From Lantana camara (lineage: Eukaryota; Streptophyta; Magnoliopsida; Lamiales; Verbenaceae), in the NCBI GenBank assembly GCA_037501455.1, contig CM074859.1:89300894-89364893 (forward strand): a stretch of 64,000 bases of DNA. Reading direction: 5' to 3'. The notes beneath the pieces were generated by a model. The model worked only from the letters and a program-made list of their open reading frames with translations. It had not been told where the DNA came from and searched no databases. Each line of letters begins with the position of its first letter. Positions within the stretch are counted from its first letter, which is position 1. Below are positions 1 through 10,075 of this stretch, in pieces. A program made the translations under genes and the position numbers.

Positions 1-596
1 GCCAGCACTAGGAACCTAAAAGAGGAACTTAGTATTCTCGGGCGGTTTGGGAACCAAACGAGCGGCGTGGGACAGTGGGGTCCGCGTTGGGCAATCAGTT
101 AGGCCACAGAGGTTATGCATGAGTTCCCACTAAGCCCAGTGGGCTATCCCTTTGTTGCTAGACCCGAGAAACACCTCAAGGCCGATTGAGTGATCGGGAT
201 AAGTTCTCCAAAGTCCCGTGAACTAACTCGTGGATAAGTGCGAAGGGTTCACGCACGACACGGGGGTCCGTAGGCTGAAGATATGCGATTGTTGGGCAAC
301 AAAGCATAGTGGGCATGATGGCAAGTTGCCTATGAGCTTGAAGGCAAGTCCTAAGCTTCGTGCAGGACAATTGTGGGTTGATGGCAAGTTGAATGAGCCT
401 TAGACTTACGAGTTGTCCTACTCGGGAGAGAAGCAAGCGAAGGGCGCCGAGGCGCACCTAAGACCGAAGTGTCCCGAGCGAGCGACGAGCATGAGGATTG
501 TGTGTTGGGCACGCTAGCGACCCTTCATGCCGAGACGGAGCAAGTATGCTCCCGTGCTATCAAGAGATGTATTGTTGGGACCCAAGATTGTGGGAC

Positions 597-624
597 GTAT
601 GGCAAGCATGCTAGCTTGCCATAC
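597..624. repeat. Perfect 11-bp inverted repeat, 6-nt loop
   Basis: GTATGGCAAGC at 597-607 is exactly complementary to GCTTGCCATAC at 614-624, with a six-base loop. It lies in non-coding repeat DNA. The sequence shows only its ability to fold; function is unknown. Confidence 0.6.
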
Positions 625-1063
625 ATGAATGGGCGAGTACCGAACATGAAGTACGGTACGAGTAAGCATTCAGAAGCTATCGGTAGTACGCGAATGACGC
701 TAAGAAGAGCAAGGGTCATCATAAAGACTCGAGGATGGAAGGCGGACCGAAGGTTTTGGAGAACCTGAGGGAGCCTCACGGGCAAAAAATTGTTCCGGTG
801 TACAAGTAGAAGAGTCCGCCTGTGACACGCCGGAAGGCCGCCGAAAACCGCCACGAAAGGCCGCCGAAGTGGCGGCTCCGCCACCCCCTCCAGACACGAC
901 TGAATTCTGATGATATCTTCATCGTCGGTCATCATTAGGCCATGAAATTAGTCCTCTTGCATAGGTATCGCCGAGATCCTCGAAAGAACTATTCATTTAT
1001 TGAATTCCGTCGAGAAACGACCGAGTTATGGGCTCGTAACCGAAGCCATGTATAGTGCCCACG

Positions 1064-1110
1064 GGAGAGAGAGTGGGAGAGGAGAGAGAGAGAAGAGAGA
1101 GAGAGAGGAA
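1064..1110. repeat. GA-rich microsatellite
   Basis: Imperfect (GA)n run on the plus strand, (CT)n in the sense direction of the surrounding minus-strand LTR, interrupted by GTGGGA and AA. GAGA/CT tracts are common near plant promoters, but nothing else here marks a promoter. Confidence 0.8.
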
Positions 1111-1823
1111 AAAGGTTTTGACCAGTTCACGTACGATCTCGTATACTTAACCCGAATCCAACATGTTGAAAAATCGTAAAATAAAACCCTGAGTACAATA
1201 AAATAAACTTACAAATTTCGAAATAATTTTACGAATTAAAACGAAAAAGAATTTACCAATTAGTTATAAATCCAATTTAATTTAGAAAACCTTTCTTACA
1301 ATTAACGACGTCTCAAAACAATTAATTAGAGATTAACTTACGACGAATTCGAATAATTTTAAATTAAACAAGTTAAATAACTTAAGGTATTAAAATCGAT
1401 TTTAGAAGTTATTCATGAAATAAACTTAAATTAAATTAAATGGTTGAGGTTTACGTACGAAATAACTTAAATTAACAATTACTCTTAATTAATTCGAATA
1501 ATTAACATACCGAATTGAATTCACATTTAATCATATGAGTCACATAATTCTTAAATTAAACATTCAAGTAGAAGGACTTACCCGTAAACGTCATTGGGTC
1601 GTGCTTCAGAGATTCGGGATGTTACAACATCAATACTACCATTCCCACTTCCCGGATTATGCATTTGAACTGAGGGTCAATCTCTTGATGAAGTAGGTAG
1701 TGCAGCTAGCTTTCAAATAAACATTGGTTCGTGCATGTCGGGTTAAGAATGTGAATGGTATGCACCATGTTGTCATCAATAAAGCAACAAAGCAACAATC
1801 AACAAATTCACTCAAAGCACATA

Positions 1824-2918
1824 TCATATGCAATTATAGGAATAATATATCATGGCATGATTGTACGTGCTATGAATCCAAGTACCTCTTTCTTTACCCT
1901 TAGGTTCGAGTTGAGCCTCCCTTTTGAGTCTTTGATCCCACCTTCGTGACTTATTGGCTCTTGAGCGCTCAGACTTGGAAATCTTGTGCTCCGAAGAACC
2001 ACAAGTAAAACATCTCTTCAATCGGTCCCAACACCCATCATAAGTATAGTTGGTACCCCTACAATATGCATATGGTTGAAACACTCTTTCCGATCATGGA
2101 GGTTTCACGGTCTTAAGCTTCTTCCATTGCCATTCCATAACTTAAGCTCAACGTTGCGAGGGCTTTTTCCCCCTTTTTCTCATTTTGCTCTCATCCGGTC
2201 GAAATATTTTCTCATTCCGATTTAAGATCAACTCCATACTAGGTCTTGGTTTGAGCCTCACTTCCTTGCTCTTTTCTTTCAATCTTCTTGACTCAACTTT
2301 CAGAGCCTCCCAAGTCGCCTTAGTCCATGCATTCTTCCGTTGCTATTCCATAACTCGAGCTCAACGTTACGCAGGCTTTTTTCCCCTTTTCCTCTTTTTG
2401 CTCCCATCTAGCCGAAAGATTTCCTCATTCCGATTTAATTTCAACTCCATACTAGTTCTTGGTTTGAGACTTAGTTCCTTGCTCTTTTCTTTCAACCTTC
2501 TTGACTCAACTTTCAGAGCCTTCCAAGTCGCCTTAGTCCATTCATTAGGCTTGATCTCGGATATCTCATCTTGGAGATCATTTCCAATTTTCTCCATGAA
2601 CCTAGCCAACCTTCTAAACTCATTCGATTGCCCTTGGTTAGGGTGAGGACATGCTTAGATCTTGTGATTGGGAGCACCGCACTTGTAACATGTTCTCAAC
2701 CACTTTCTACAAGTCTCGTACGTATGATTTGGTCTTTTACAATGTGTACATGGGCCTTGTTCCTCGAAATGTGATGTGTTAAGTGGGGGCAAAAGTTCAT
2801 TCCCGATAAAGCGAGCCGTCTTGCCCCGCATCTTGGTAGATTGGTTAACAACGTGGTAACTAGAGGTCTTTGGGGATTCTTCACCTTTACTCAATCCGAA
2901 TTTCAACTTAGGGGCCAT
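1824..2918 (-). pseudogene. gag: Decayed gag of a minus-strand chromovirus-like gypsy element
   Basis: Translated minus-strand pieces resemble the gag of the elements at 38850 and 51400. Near 2655-2750 there is a zinc knuckle CTHCKRPNHTYETC (C-x2-C-x4-H-x4-C) followed by a second CYKCGAPNH, the same spacing as the knuckle pair of the intact relatives. Near 2530-2560 the peptide EWTKATWKALKVES matches the [13 protein letters not shown] region of the other gags. Another degenerate knuckle (CFTCGSSEHK) sits near 1995. Gag packages element RNA in the virus-like particle. Several stops and frame changes, an internal 213-bp duplication, and loss of protease and later domains make it non-functional. 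Upstream (to the right) lie its primer site and LTR, so orientation is certain. Confidence 0.75.
2121..2546 (-). repeat. 213-bp tandem duplication inside the gag remnant
   Basis: The stretch 2121-2333 is repeated at 2334-2546: both start with a CTTCCRTTGC-like sequence followed by ATTCCATAACT, and both end with CAAGTCGCCTTAGTCCAT. The period is 213 bp, exactly 71 codons, so the copy would keep the gag frame. The copies have since diverged by scattered substitutions. Confidence 0.75.
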
Positions 2919-3227
2919 GGACGTTGAGGTGAGTAGTCACTTACATCTTTATCCGAGTGATCTAGGGAGCAAGGGATCAACCTTCAATGTACAAATTGGA
3001 TAGAATATAATGTGTGGCATTAGTATATGAGTATGGTACATAATTGAGGCAACAAGTGCACATATAATATGCAAATGCAACACTTATGAATTGAAACCAT
3101 CATTTGAAGCACATAGATCACGAGATTTCACATATCTTAATGCAATGCACACATTAACATGTTGTTCCTAAGCCGTACGACCGATACTTGACACAACCCG
3201 ACACTAGAACTCTGATTTTACAAACTA

Positions 3228-3242
3228 GAGCTCTAATACCAC
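3228..3242 (-). promoter_or_regulatory. Degenerate primer binding site of the minus-strand gypsy element
   Basis: Minus strand reads TGGGTATTAGAGCTC, a damaged form of TGGTATCAGAGC, the site complementary to the 3' end of initiator tRNA-Met. It lies 8 bases inside the LTR end at 3251, where an element's primer site belongs. One extra G and a C-to-T change would weaken priming. Confidence 0.65.
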
Positions 3243-4434
3243 TTAAGGATGTAGCCCCCGCACGTGGGACACCACATCCCCCGCACTAAGTGTTAGGATT
3301 AGTGCCCTAGAAAGCCGATTGTATATCCGCTTTGTACTTTTCCTTATTGTAATCACAGACAATCTTTGAATAAAATAACGAGTTAAGGCAACACTTCTTT
3401 ATATGCTCTTGTTTGGTATGCGTTTACTTTAGTTGTGCATGTATGAGAACTCCCCTAATCCTGATGACTTTAGGAATTTACCATTTGGGCGAAATGGTTC
3501 ATGAAACGAGCCCTATATCACATAAGTTATGATTAGTAAAATACTCCAAGCCGATGAGTCCTACAGACAGTGGGAGTGTCAACCTGACTCCTCTAAGGCT
3601 TGATTGTGGGATCACACCCTTAAGAAGGACCAGCTTGTTTCATGGAGGTGCAAAGTGTATAGTTGATACGTGCATGATACATGAGGGTGCTTACTTCAAT
3701 AAGTAAGTTCATTGAGGTGCCCCGTGTGAGAAGATTCCTAAATGGGAAAGGAAGTTTCTATTTCAGGAAATGGAAACTTCCAGATTAGGAAGTATCTCAC
3801 GAGTTATTGATGTGATTAATTGATCCTTAGACTTGAGGTTCCAAGTCACTTTATGAGTTAACTCTATTATCTTAGGTATAAGCTTTAAAGGGTGTCGCCT
3901 TAGACAACTGATTCAAGGCTTATGCTGGGGCTGCACAAGTGATTCATAAAAGTGAATGAGAATCAAGAAAGGACCTACACTTACATTTGCAAGGTGATCT
4001 CTTATTGTGTAAGTCATTCATATGCCATATGGAGTCCTTGGCCAAGGCAGTAGATCAAGACATCAAGAAAAGGGTTTCTTGGATTGAGATCAAATGGATA
4101 TGAAATGCACTTAGCTTTAAGACCAGATTATTAAGGTTCTGATTACTCCCTTACCCTAGATCTTGGCTAAGAGATAGTAAGTAGGAGGATTATATCTCAC
4201 ATGAATCAATGACTTAAAGGTTCTGTCGAATCGAGACATTCCAATTCAGCTAGGGGTTAAACACCTGTTGCTAGACTATGGTCGTTTAATCTGTGGACTG
4301 ATTAATTAATTAGTGAATTAATTAATTAGGGTCACTGCTAACTGAATTGAGAACCTAGAGGGTCACACACAACAACTTGGTTACATAAGTTGAGGTTTTG
4401 AAATGGTTAAAAGAGTTGATCATGCCGAGAGGGT

Positions 4435-4505
4435 TTCACACGTGTGAATCACACGTGTGGGTCACGTGAGTGACACGTGTCCTTGGGGACGCATGTGTCA
4501 CATGT
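4435..4505 (+). promoter_or_regulatory. CACGTG (G-box) cluster in the copia solo LTR
   Basis: Four CACGTG cores occur within about 50 bases (two as CACACGTGTG, one as TCACGTGA, one as ACACGTGT), followed by a GCATGTGT/CACATGTG pair. They lie roughly 350 bp upstream of the TATA box. CACGTG is the G-box core bound by plant bZIP and bHLH factors; binding here is inferred only. Confidence 0.6.
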
Positions 4506-4837
4506 GCATATATATGTATATGTGATTAAATAATTAATGTGTTAATTATTTAATAGACTTTGGTTTAATTTTTGAATTAAAAAGAAAGTCTTATTTTGGA
4601 GAAAAATAATCTATTTAATTAATTACGAATTAATTAATTAGATAAAATAAGTTATTTATTTATTAATAAATAAAGTATAAAATTATCGAAAAGGGGTTTG
4701 GATATTTTAGCTCTCTTAAAAGTTGATTTTAATTAGAATTCAAAAGTCAAAGTTTGGAATTAATTGATGATCAAGTAATAAGAGAGAGGTACCAAATACT
4801 TAGTCCAATAGGACTAGGTTCGGCATCCCCCTCTTCC

Positions 4838-4863
4838 TATATATAGGGGAGCTCGAGCTCCCC
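4838..4863 (+). promoter_or_regulatory. Copia LTR TATA box abutting an 18-bp palindrome
   Basis: TATATATA at 4838-4845 is followed immediately by GGGGAGCTCGAGCTCCCC (4846-4863), a perfect palindrome. The two LTRs of the other copia element keep TATA plus the hairpin GGGGAGC/GCTCCCC with a TCAT loop (16364-16389 and 24389-24414). Transcription would start near or just after the hairpin. Confidence 0.65.
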
Positions 4864-7800
4864 TTAGAAGGTAATTGATGATTTCTTTTGGTTCATGTGT
4901 TGAACACCATCCTTTCTCCAAGATAAAATAAACCCTAGGTTAAGCCTAAACACTAACTAGAGAACTAGCATCCTTACTAGTTAGATTGTAATCAAGTTGG
5001 TGGACTATCTCTAGAGAGCTTCAAGTTAGAAGTTTTTAAAGATTCAAGCTTTACCAAGGAGAGGGGATCAAGCCACGAGAAGAGCGTTCTTGGGTGGCTT
5101 AAAACACTTCAAGAAACATTATTGAAAAGTAAGTTTCTAATCTCTACGAATTAGGATTCACGATTGCGAGTTTCGATCCTTTTTGTTGGAAAATTTTTAA
5201 ATTTCCGCTGCTTTCTGATTCTTGTTTTCCAACACTAAGACCCGAACCCAAATACGAAATGAAGAGTCCGTACCCAAGTCCAAGTTATAGTGAACGGAAG
5301 ACCAACGTAACCACTAGGCTAGGTGGAGCTAACACTGACTCAGAGTGTGCAAAAATAAACAAATACCAATCATAATAGCAAGATAGCGGAAGCAATATCA
5401 TCAAATGCCCAAGCTAGAACCAAGAGATCAAATAAAAATATACAAAATACAATTCCATAAATCTCAACATAAGTCATAAATTCCAAGAGTTCCAAAAATA
5501 TAAAAATGTACGTGAGACCAAAATACAACCTAACTCGACTTAAACGACCAAGTGTGACTCGATAGACGCACTTTCCCGCTTAGCACGAGCTCAAAGAACC
5601 TGTCACCTGAAAAGAGAAGGGAGGAGTCAGTCCACCGACTGAGTGACGGGGCTAACGCACACCCACACACTATATATATAAGAGCAAAGCACGTATCAAA
5701 GGGAGGAATCATGAATCAGGAATAGGTTTTGCATACCAAAGCATTTCCAAAAGAAAATTAATACAAATACTTATTCTTAGTCAAAATCGTTAGATAAAAT
5801 TATCCCCGTTTCACAATTCCAAGATATAATCATAATGCTCAAGCGAGTAACAAGCTTCCAACCTGACCTTCCATAATAGCATAAGAAAAACCGAAATCAA
5901 ACAGACAATCCATCCAAACTCCAAGATAGAAGGGCTACGTAAACCATAACTATCCATACATAACAGAACCTCGAGGGGAAGCTATCAACAATGAGTCTTT
6001 CCTGACTTTTACACCACGAGCGTCGAAGAGTGCACCTTTCCAACTCCCAGGGGTCGCGTGTGACACTTCGAATCATATGGAAACTATGCTAAGGAGTGAT
6101 GATCCCGACGGCCCGATACCGTCCCGAGTGTCCTTGCTCATAGCTCCGGGGCCCAAACATACGAAACATAACATATATATACCAATCTTTCATGGCTTAA
6201 CTCGCTTACATAACATAACATAGCATATCATATCTTATAATAGCATAAGGGTGGTTTCAAAACTCAAGATTATATACGCCCGTGTACATACTTTCAAAAT
6301 TCGAAGGTGTCCACAAGATCATAACATATCATACTCAACACATATTTAACTATATTTATAATATATAGTCGCATGCGGGCTAGAAACATAAGCACGTAGG
6401 GGTTATAGGTCGCTTAACTAGAAGAAAAGATCTTAAACCTCACCTTATGCACAAAACAAAAGGTAAAAGTGTGCCGACCACCACAACCTATATCTCGGGC
6501 TCAACACCGACACCGGGAACCTCCTCTATGAAAAAAAAAACATAAAATCCGAGACTTAGACTTGATTATATACCAAATAGATGAACAAAAATGTGAATGG
6601 ATGCAAAGAAAGGCAACAAGTTGGCATACGATGTTACATAAGCATTTGCATCACTTTAGCATATAAATTCCATGGTATAAAATCATTAAGCATATCATAA
6701 TACAACATATAGCAAGTAATTGACATCTTAGAATCAAGTTATAGATGAGATAATTGAAATGAAATACATAAAGAAATGCATTAGAAACAAAGAAGGATCT
6801 TACGTAGCATTTAAACGCTTAAACGTTAAAGTAAAATTCGCATATTGAAATAAATACCATAAAATTAAAATAAACATCAAAACATGTCATATAACAATTT
6901 ATTAGCAAGTTAGTATGATTATAAGGGCGGGAGAACACGAGAAAAATAAAAGAGAAGTGTTAAAAGGATCTCCAAGCATAATTAGACAAAAGCTGACAGA
7001 TTTTCAAAATGCACAGGCTGTACAAAAATGGGAATATCTAGAGTTCTAGTAGTTAGAATTAAGTTTTGTTTGTTGTATTAGAACCTAGACAAATGCAGGT
7101 TTCCAACGATATATGGCTCAAATTTTAGTTCGAAGCGATGTGAAAATGGCAGAAGCTTGAACTGGGACAAAAGCATTTTCGGCAAAGTGGCGACACCAAA
7201 ATTGATCAGCTATATCTCACAATTAAGGTATTATTTAAATGTGATTCTAATGGGACATTACTCTACACTTCAAAAGGTTTTTGTGGTTAAAATTTCAGGT
7301 CAATTGGGGCTCAGATGGAGGGTCCACGACCGGGGAAATTCTAAGGCAAAAGTTCTCTGCCCGGGGAAAGAGTAGAAACTTTCTGCATATGTGTCCAGCC
7401 CGGGGACACTTTCTTTACAAAATCTTCACACCTAGAAAGAGACTTGCAGCGGGAAAAAGAGTAGCAGTGGCGCTGTTTTGAGGAGGAGGAAGAAGGTGCA
7501 ACAAAGCAGCACATATAGGCATCAAAACATTCAAAAATCATGCATAAAAACTGACCTTAAACCGAGCACAGGCATGCACAAGTTGAGAACAAGGAAAGGA
7601 GTTCAACCAAGACATGTTCTTGTATCTTCCATTAATAAATATCAAGGTGTTTTAATGGAAAATTAATAAATACACCACCACCATTAAAATAGAGCTCGTA
7701 TATAGTACAAGGAAGCATAGATGAACACATTTCATGCCTTAGAATCCACAAAATCCAAGCTAAACTCATGTATTCAAGAATTTCAGTATAACCTAACTAT

Positions 7801-8649
7801 TCATCCATATCTTTCCTCATGCATGTAACTCAAATATAAGTCACAAAATAGGACTTAAAATGAAGCATAAATCATGAGGAACATGAGGCTTACCTTGCAT
7901 CGTTGAGAATCAAAGAGGAACGAGAGAGACTTGAGCTTTTCTTGGTTGAAAATGGTGGAAATGGAGCTTGCCTCTTTTCTAGCTTTGAAGCTGCTGATGT
8001 ATGAGAAAAACGGGGAAGGAAAATGAAATAAAAGGTAACAATCTTAGCTCTTACGGGGTAGGTTCGGTCAAAGCTAGGTCAAAGTGGGGTCGTTTCTCGA
8101 GTTCCGATCCAAAAGGGTAGAAAATAGCTTCGTCGGAGGTTCAAACAGCACCGAAAAATTACGAGGTTAATTCCATTAGATCTAAATCATTGAAACGAGT
8201 CCAACGGCAAAGATGGATCTTGAATTCGAGTTCCCGAGCTCAAGATATCAAATAAAATAACTTTAAGGGGTCCTATTTTCAAATAGGTCATCAAACTTTC
8301 ACAAAGTGTCACATAGGTCCAAGCTTATTTTCAATTAAGTCCTAAAATATTTAAATAAAATGCAATCAAGTCCAATTATCATGTAATTCAATTAAATTCA
8401 CGTAATCCATATTCTTATCAATGAATTCATATTAAAACATTTATGATCATGCAGTTCACGTAATAATTTAAACAAGTTAGCAATTTAAATCATTTAAATC
8501 ACATAAATCACTTCAATAGAAATTAAAATAATTTTAACGGTACTTAAATAATTTAAAGAGGCATATAAATAAATCAAAAGACACGTAATTGCGTAAATTA
8601 AACTCACACGTGGCATAGACCTGCACGTACGAACGAACGGGGTGTCACA

Positions 8650-9081
8650 GGACTAACCCCTCTCTTTACCTTTTAGTTGCAGGTTTTTTGAGCTCGAGTT
8701 AGGTGGGGAAGTGTGTCGTCTGAGTCACACTTGTCTGTATAGGTCGAGTTAGGTTGCATTTGTTTACATACACCCTTTTCATGATTTGTATTTTTGGATT
8801 ATACTTTTGTATACTTATGTTATTTGTTCTTTTTGAGTCGGAAGGGCATTTATGTTATCACTTAATGTTTGAATGGTGTACATTGTTTAATTGCTTCTAC
8901 TTATATATTGTTGTGGTTATTTTTTCTTCCGCACATTCTGAGTTTTCTATCATAGCTCCGTCTAGTCTAGTGTGTGTGTTGGTCTGTCATTCACTTTGAC
9001 TTGGACTTGGGTATGGATTTTACCATTTCGCATTGCTGTTCAGGTCCTAGTGCGGGGGATCTGGTGTCCCACCGTGCTACA
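8650..9081 (+). repeat. 3' fragment of a plus-strand gypsy LTR
   Basis: It contains the block CCTTTTAGTTGCAGG plus an AGGTGGGG-like stretch and ends with GTGCGGGGGATCTGG and CCGTGCTACA, the same order as the last 600 bp of the LTRs ending at 30509, 38633 and 51138. It is cut on its left by the start of the minus-strand LTR at 8649, so the minus-strand element probably inserted into it. No primer site follows. Confidence 0.65.
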
Positions 9082-9323
9082 AGTTGGGTCATTGATGATA
9101 TACCATTAATGCTATAATTTCTTGAATTTGAAATTTTGAAGTTATTTTGTGTTGTTTGATGTATTCTTGAACTAGTATGTTGTAGTATGATTGTTATGTG
9201 ATGTTTTTGTGTAGCTTGGGGTGTTGTTGGGGGTGTTTTGCTGCGGTTTTTTGGGAGGCCGAAGCCTCCCCTTTTGCAGGAGCTTTCATATGGCTGTGTT
9301 ATTTCTGAACTGAAATCTTAAAC
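9082..9323. other. Short unassigned spacer with a GGGAGGC-CGAA-GCCTCCC hairpin
   Basis: AT-rich sequence between two LTR fragments with no gene. At 9253-9270 lies a perfect 7-bp hairpin with a CGAA loop, followed by CCTTTTG. Nothing else is recognised. Confidence 0.5.
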
Positions 9324-10075
9324 TGTAGCGCCCGAAGCGGCGAGCCACCATATTCTTCGCACCTAGACCCCGAACTACATGAGCCCAAGACTAAGCGAAC
9401 AGGGACCTACACACACTCTAAGCCAGGCGGAGCTAAAACAAGACAAGAGCTCACAAAAATAATAACAGAGTGGAAGCATGCATACAAAACTCAAAGCAAA
9501 AATCAACAAATACGGGTTCAACTATCCCTAGAAGCCTGTCCCAAATCAATATTATCAAACTTATACATGAAGAAATGCATATATACATTCTTACAAAGTT
9601 TGTACATCAAATCCAATTCAAATACCCAAAATACAACCTTATGTAAAATGAGATGCAACTCGAACTAAACGACTTGAAGGACTTGACAGACACACTTCTC
9701 TGCCTAGCATAAACCAAAACCTACAAACTAAAAAATTGAGAGGAGAGGGTCAGTCCACTGACTGAGTGAGGGGGCTAACGCACACCCACACACGTACACA
9801 TATAGAGGAAAGCACGTATTAAACAAAAGACTATGAACCGGGGGTAGGGTTTGGCATACCAAAGCCATTTTCATAAGAATCTTATACTTATACATATCTT
9901 ATTCATAACGTATCAAACGTAACATATTCGAATCGTTTCGTAAGAGAAAGCTCCTACCCCGTTTCATAATCAACGTAACATAACATATTCATATACCTGG
10001 TGAGTATGGGTCTCAAACCTTACTTCCATATCATATATCATACATAAGAAAACCGAAATAACACATATCATATAC
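9324..10075 (-). repeat. Gypsy LTR 3'-end fragment, minus strand
   Basis: The plus strand opens with TGTAGCGCCCG, the complement of an LTR end (CGGGCGCTACA), and continues with CTAGACCCCGAAC..., matching the start of the LTR at 3251 and of the next fragment. Around 10040 a sequence CATAAGAAAACCGAAAT recurs near 5880 in the complete LTR. It is cut at 10076 by the start of another LTR of the same type, so it is incomplete. Confidence 0.65.

Larger units (their letters stand above)
1..1626 (-). repeat. Partial LTR of a gypsy-type element, minus strand, open at left edge
   Basis: Read on the minus strand, this begins at 1626 with TGTAACATCCCGAATC, the same opening type (TGTAACATCCC) as the LTRs at 26707 and 43711. 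A stretch around 1000-1020 (minus strand TTTCTCGACGGAATTC) also occurs near 27130 inside the LTR of element B, so the two LTR families look related. The segment 770-900 is GC-rich like the matching part of LTR B; the rest is AT-rich. No left LTR terminus or TSD is visible, so it may be a solo LTR or the right LTR of an element mostly outside the window. Open frames inside (for example 525-935 minus) have no recognisable domain and look like chance openings. Confidence 0.6.
3292..5234 (+). mobile_element. Solo LTR of a Ty1/copia element, 1943 bp, with TSD CTAAG
   Basis: It begins TGTTAGGATTAG and ends TTTTCCAACA, and matches both LTRs of the copia element at 14260-24781. The five bases CTAAG flank it on both sides (3287-3291 and 5235-5239). 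The uninterrupted target is seen at about 10090-10112, where the related LTR reads CCCGCACTAAGACCCG without any insertion, which proves the boundaries. Loss of the interior by recombination between two LTRs is the usual origin. It carries a CACGTG cluster (about 4435-4505) and a TATA box at 4838 followed at once by an 18-bp palindrome. Confidence 0.95.
3251..8649 (-). repeat. Gypsy LTR, minus strand, about 3.45 kb once its insertion is removed
   Basis: On the minus strand the LTR opens at 8649 with TGTGACACCCCG and closes at 3251 with GGGGGCTACA (plus strand TGTAGCCCCC), next to a primer site and gag remnant; it is therefore the 5' LTR of the element to its left. A 1943-bp copia solo LTR plus TSD (3292-5239) interrupts it. 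Blocks such as the minus-strand equivalents of 8200-8260 and 7110-7290 recur in the LTRs at 35686, 10076 and 43226. No protein-coding content is recognised. Around 7328-7460 are spaced CCCGGG-centred motifs. Confidence 0.8.

Noticed and set aside
525..935. 136-residue minus-strand frame in the left LTR
   Set aside because: No domain and no support from the related LTR B; probably chance.
2185..2646. 153-residue plus-strand frame
   Set aside because: It is antisense to the gag remnant and owes its length to the 213-bp duplication.
9253..9270. Bacterial-type terminator
   Set aside because: A GC hairpin followed by CCTTTTG resembles one, but the DNA is a plant repeat.
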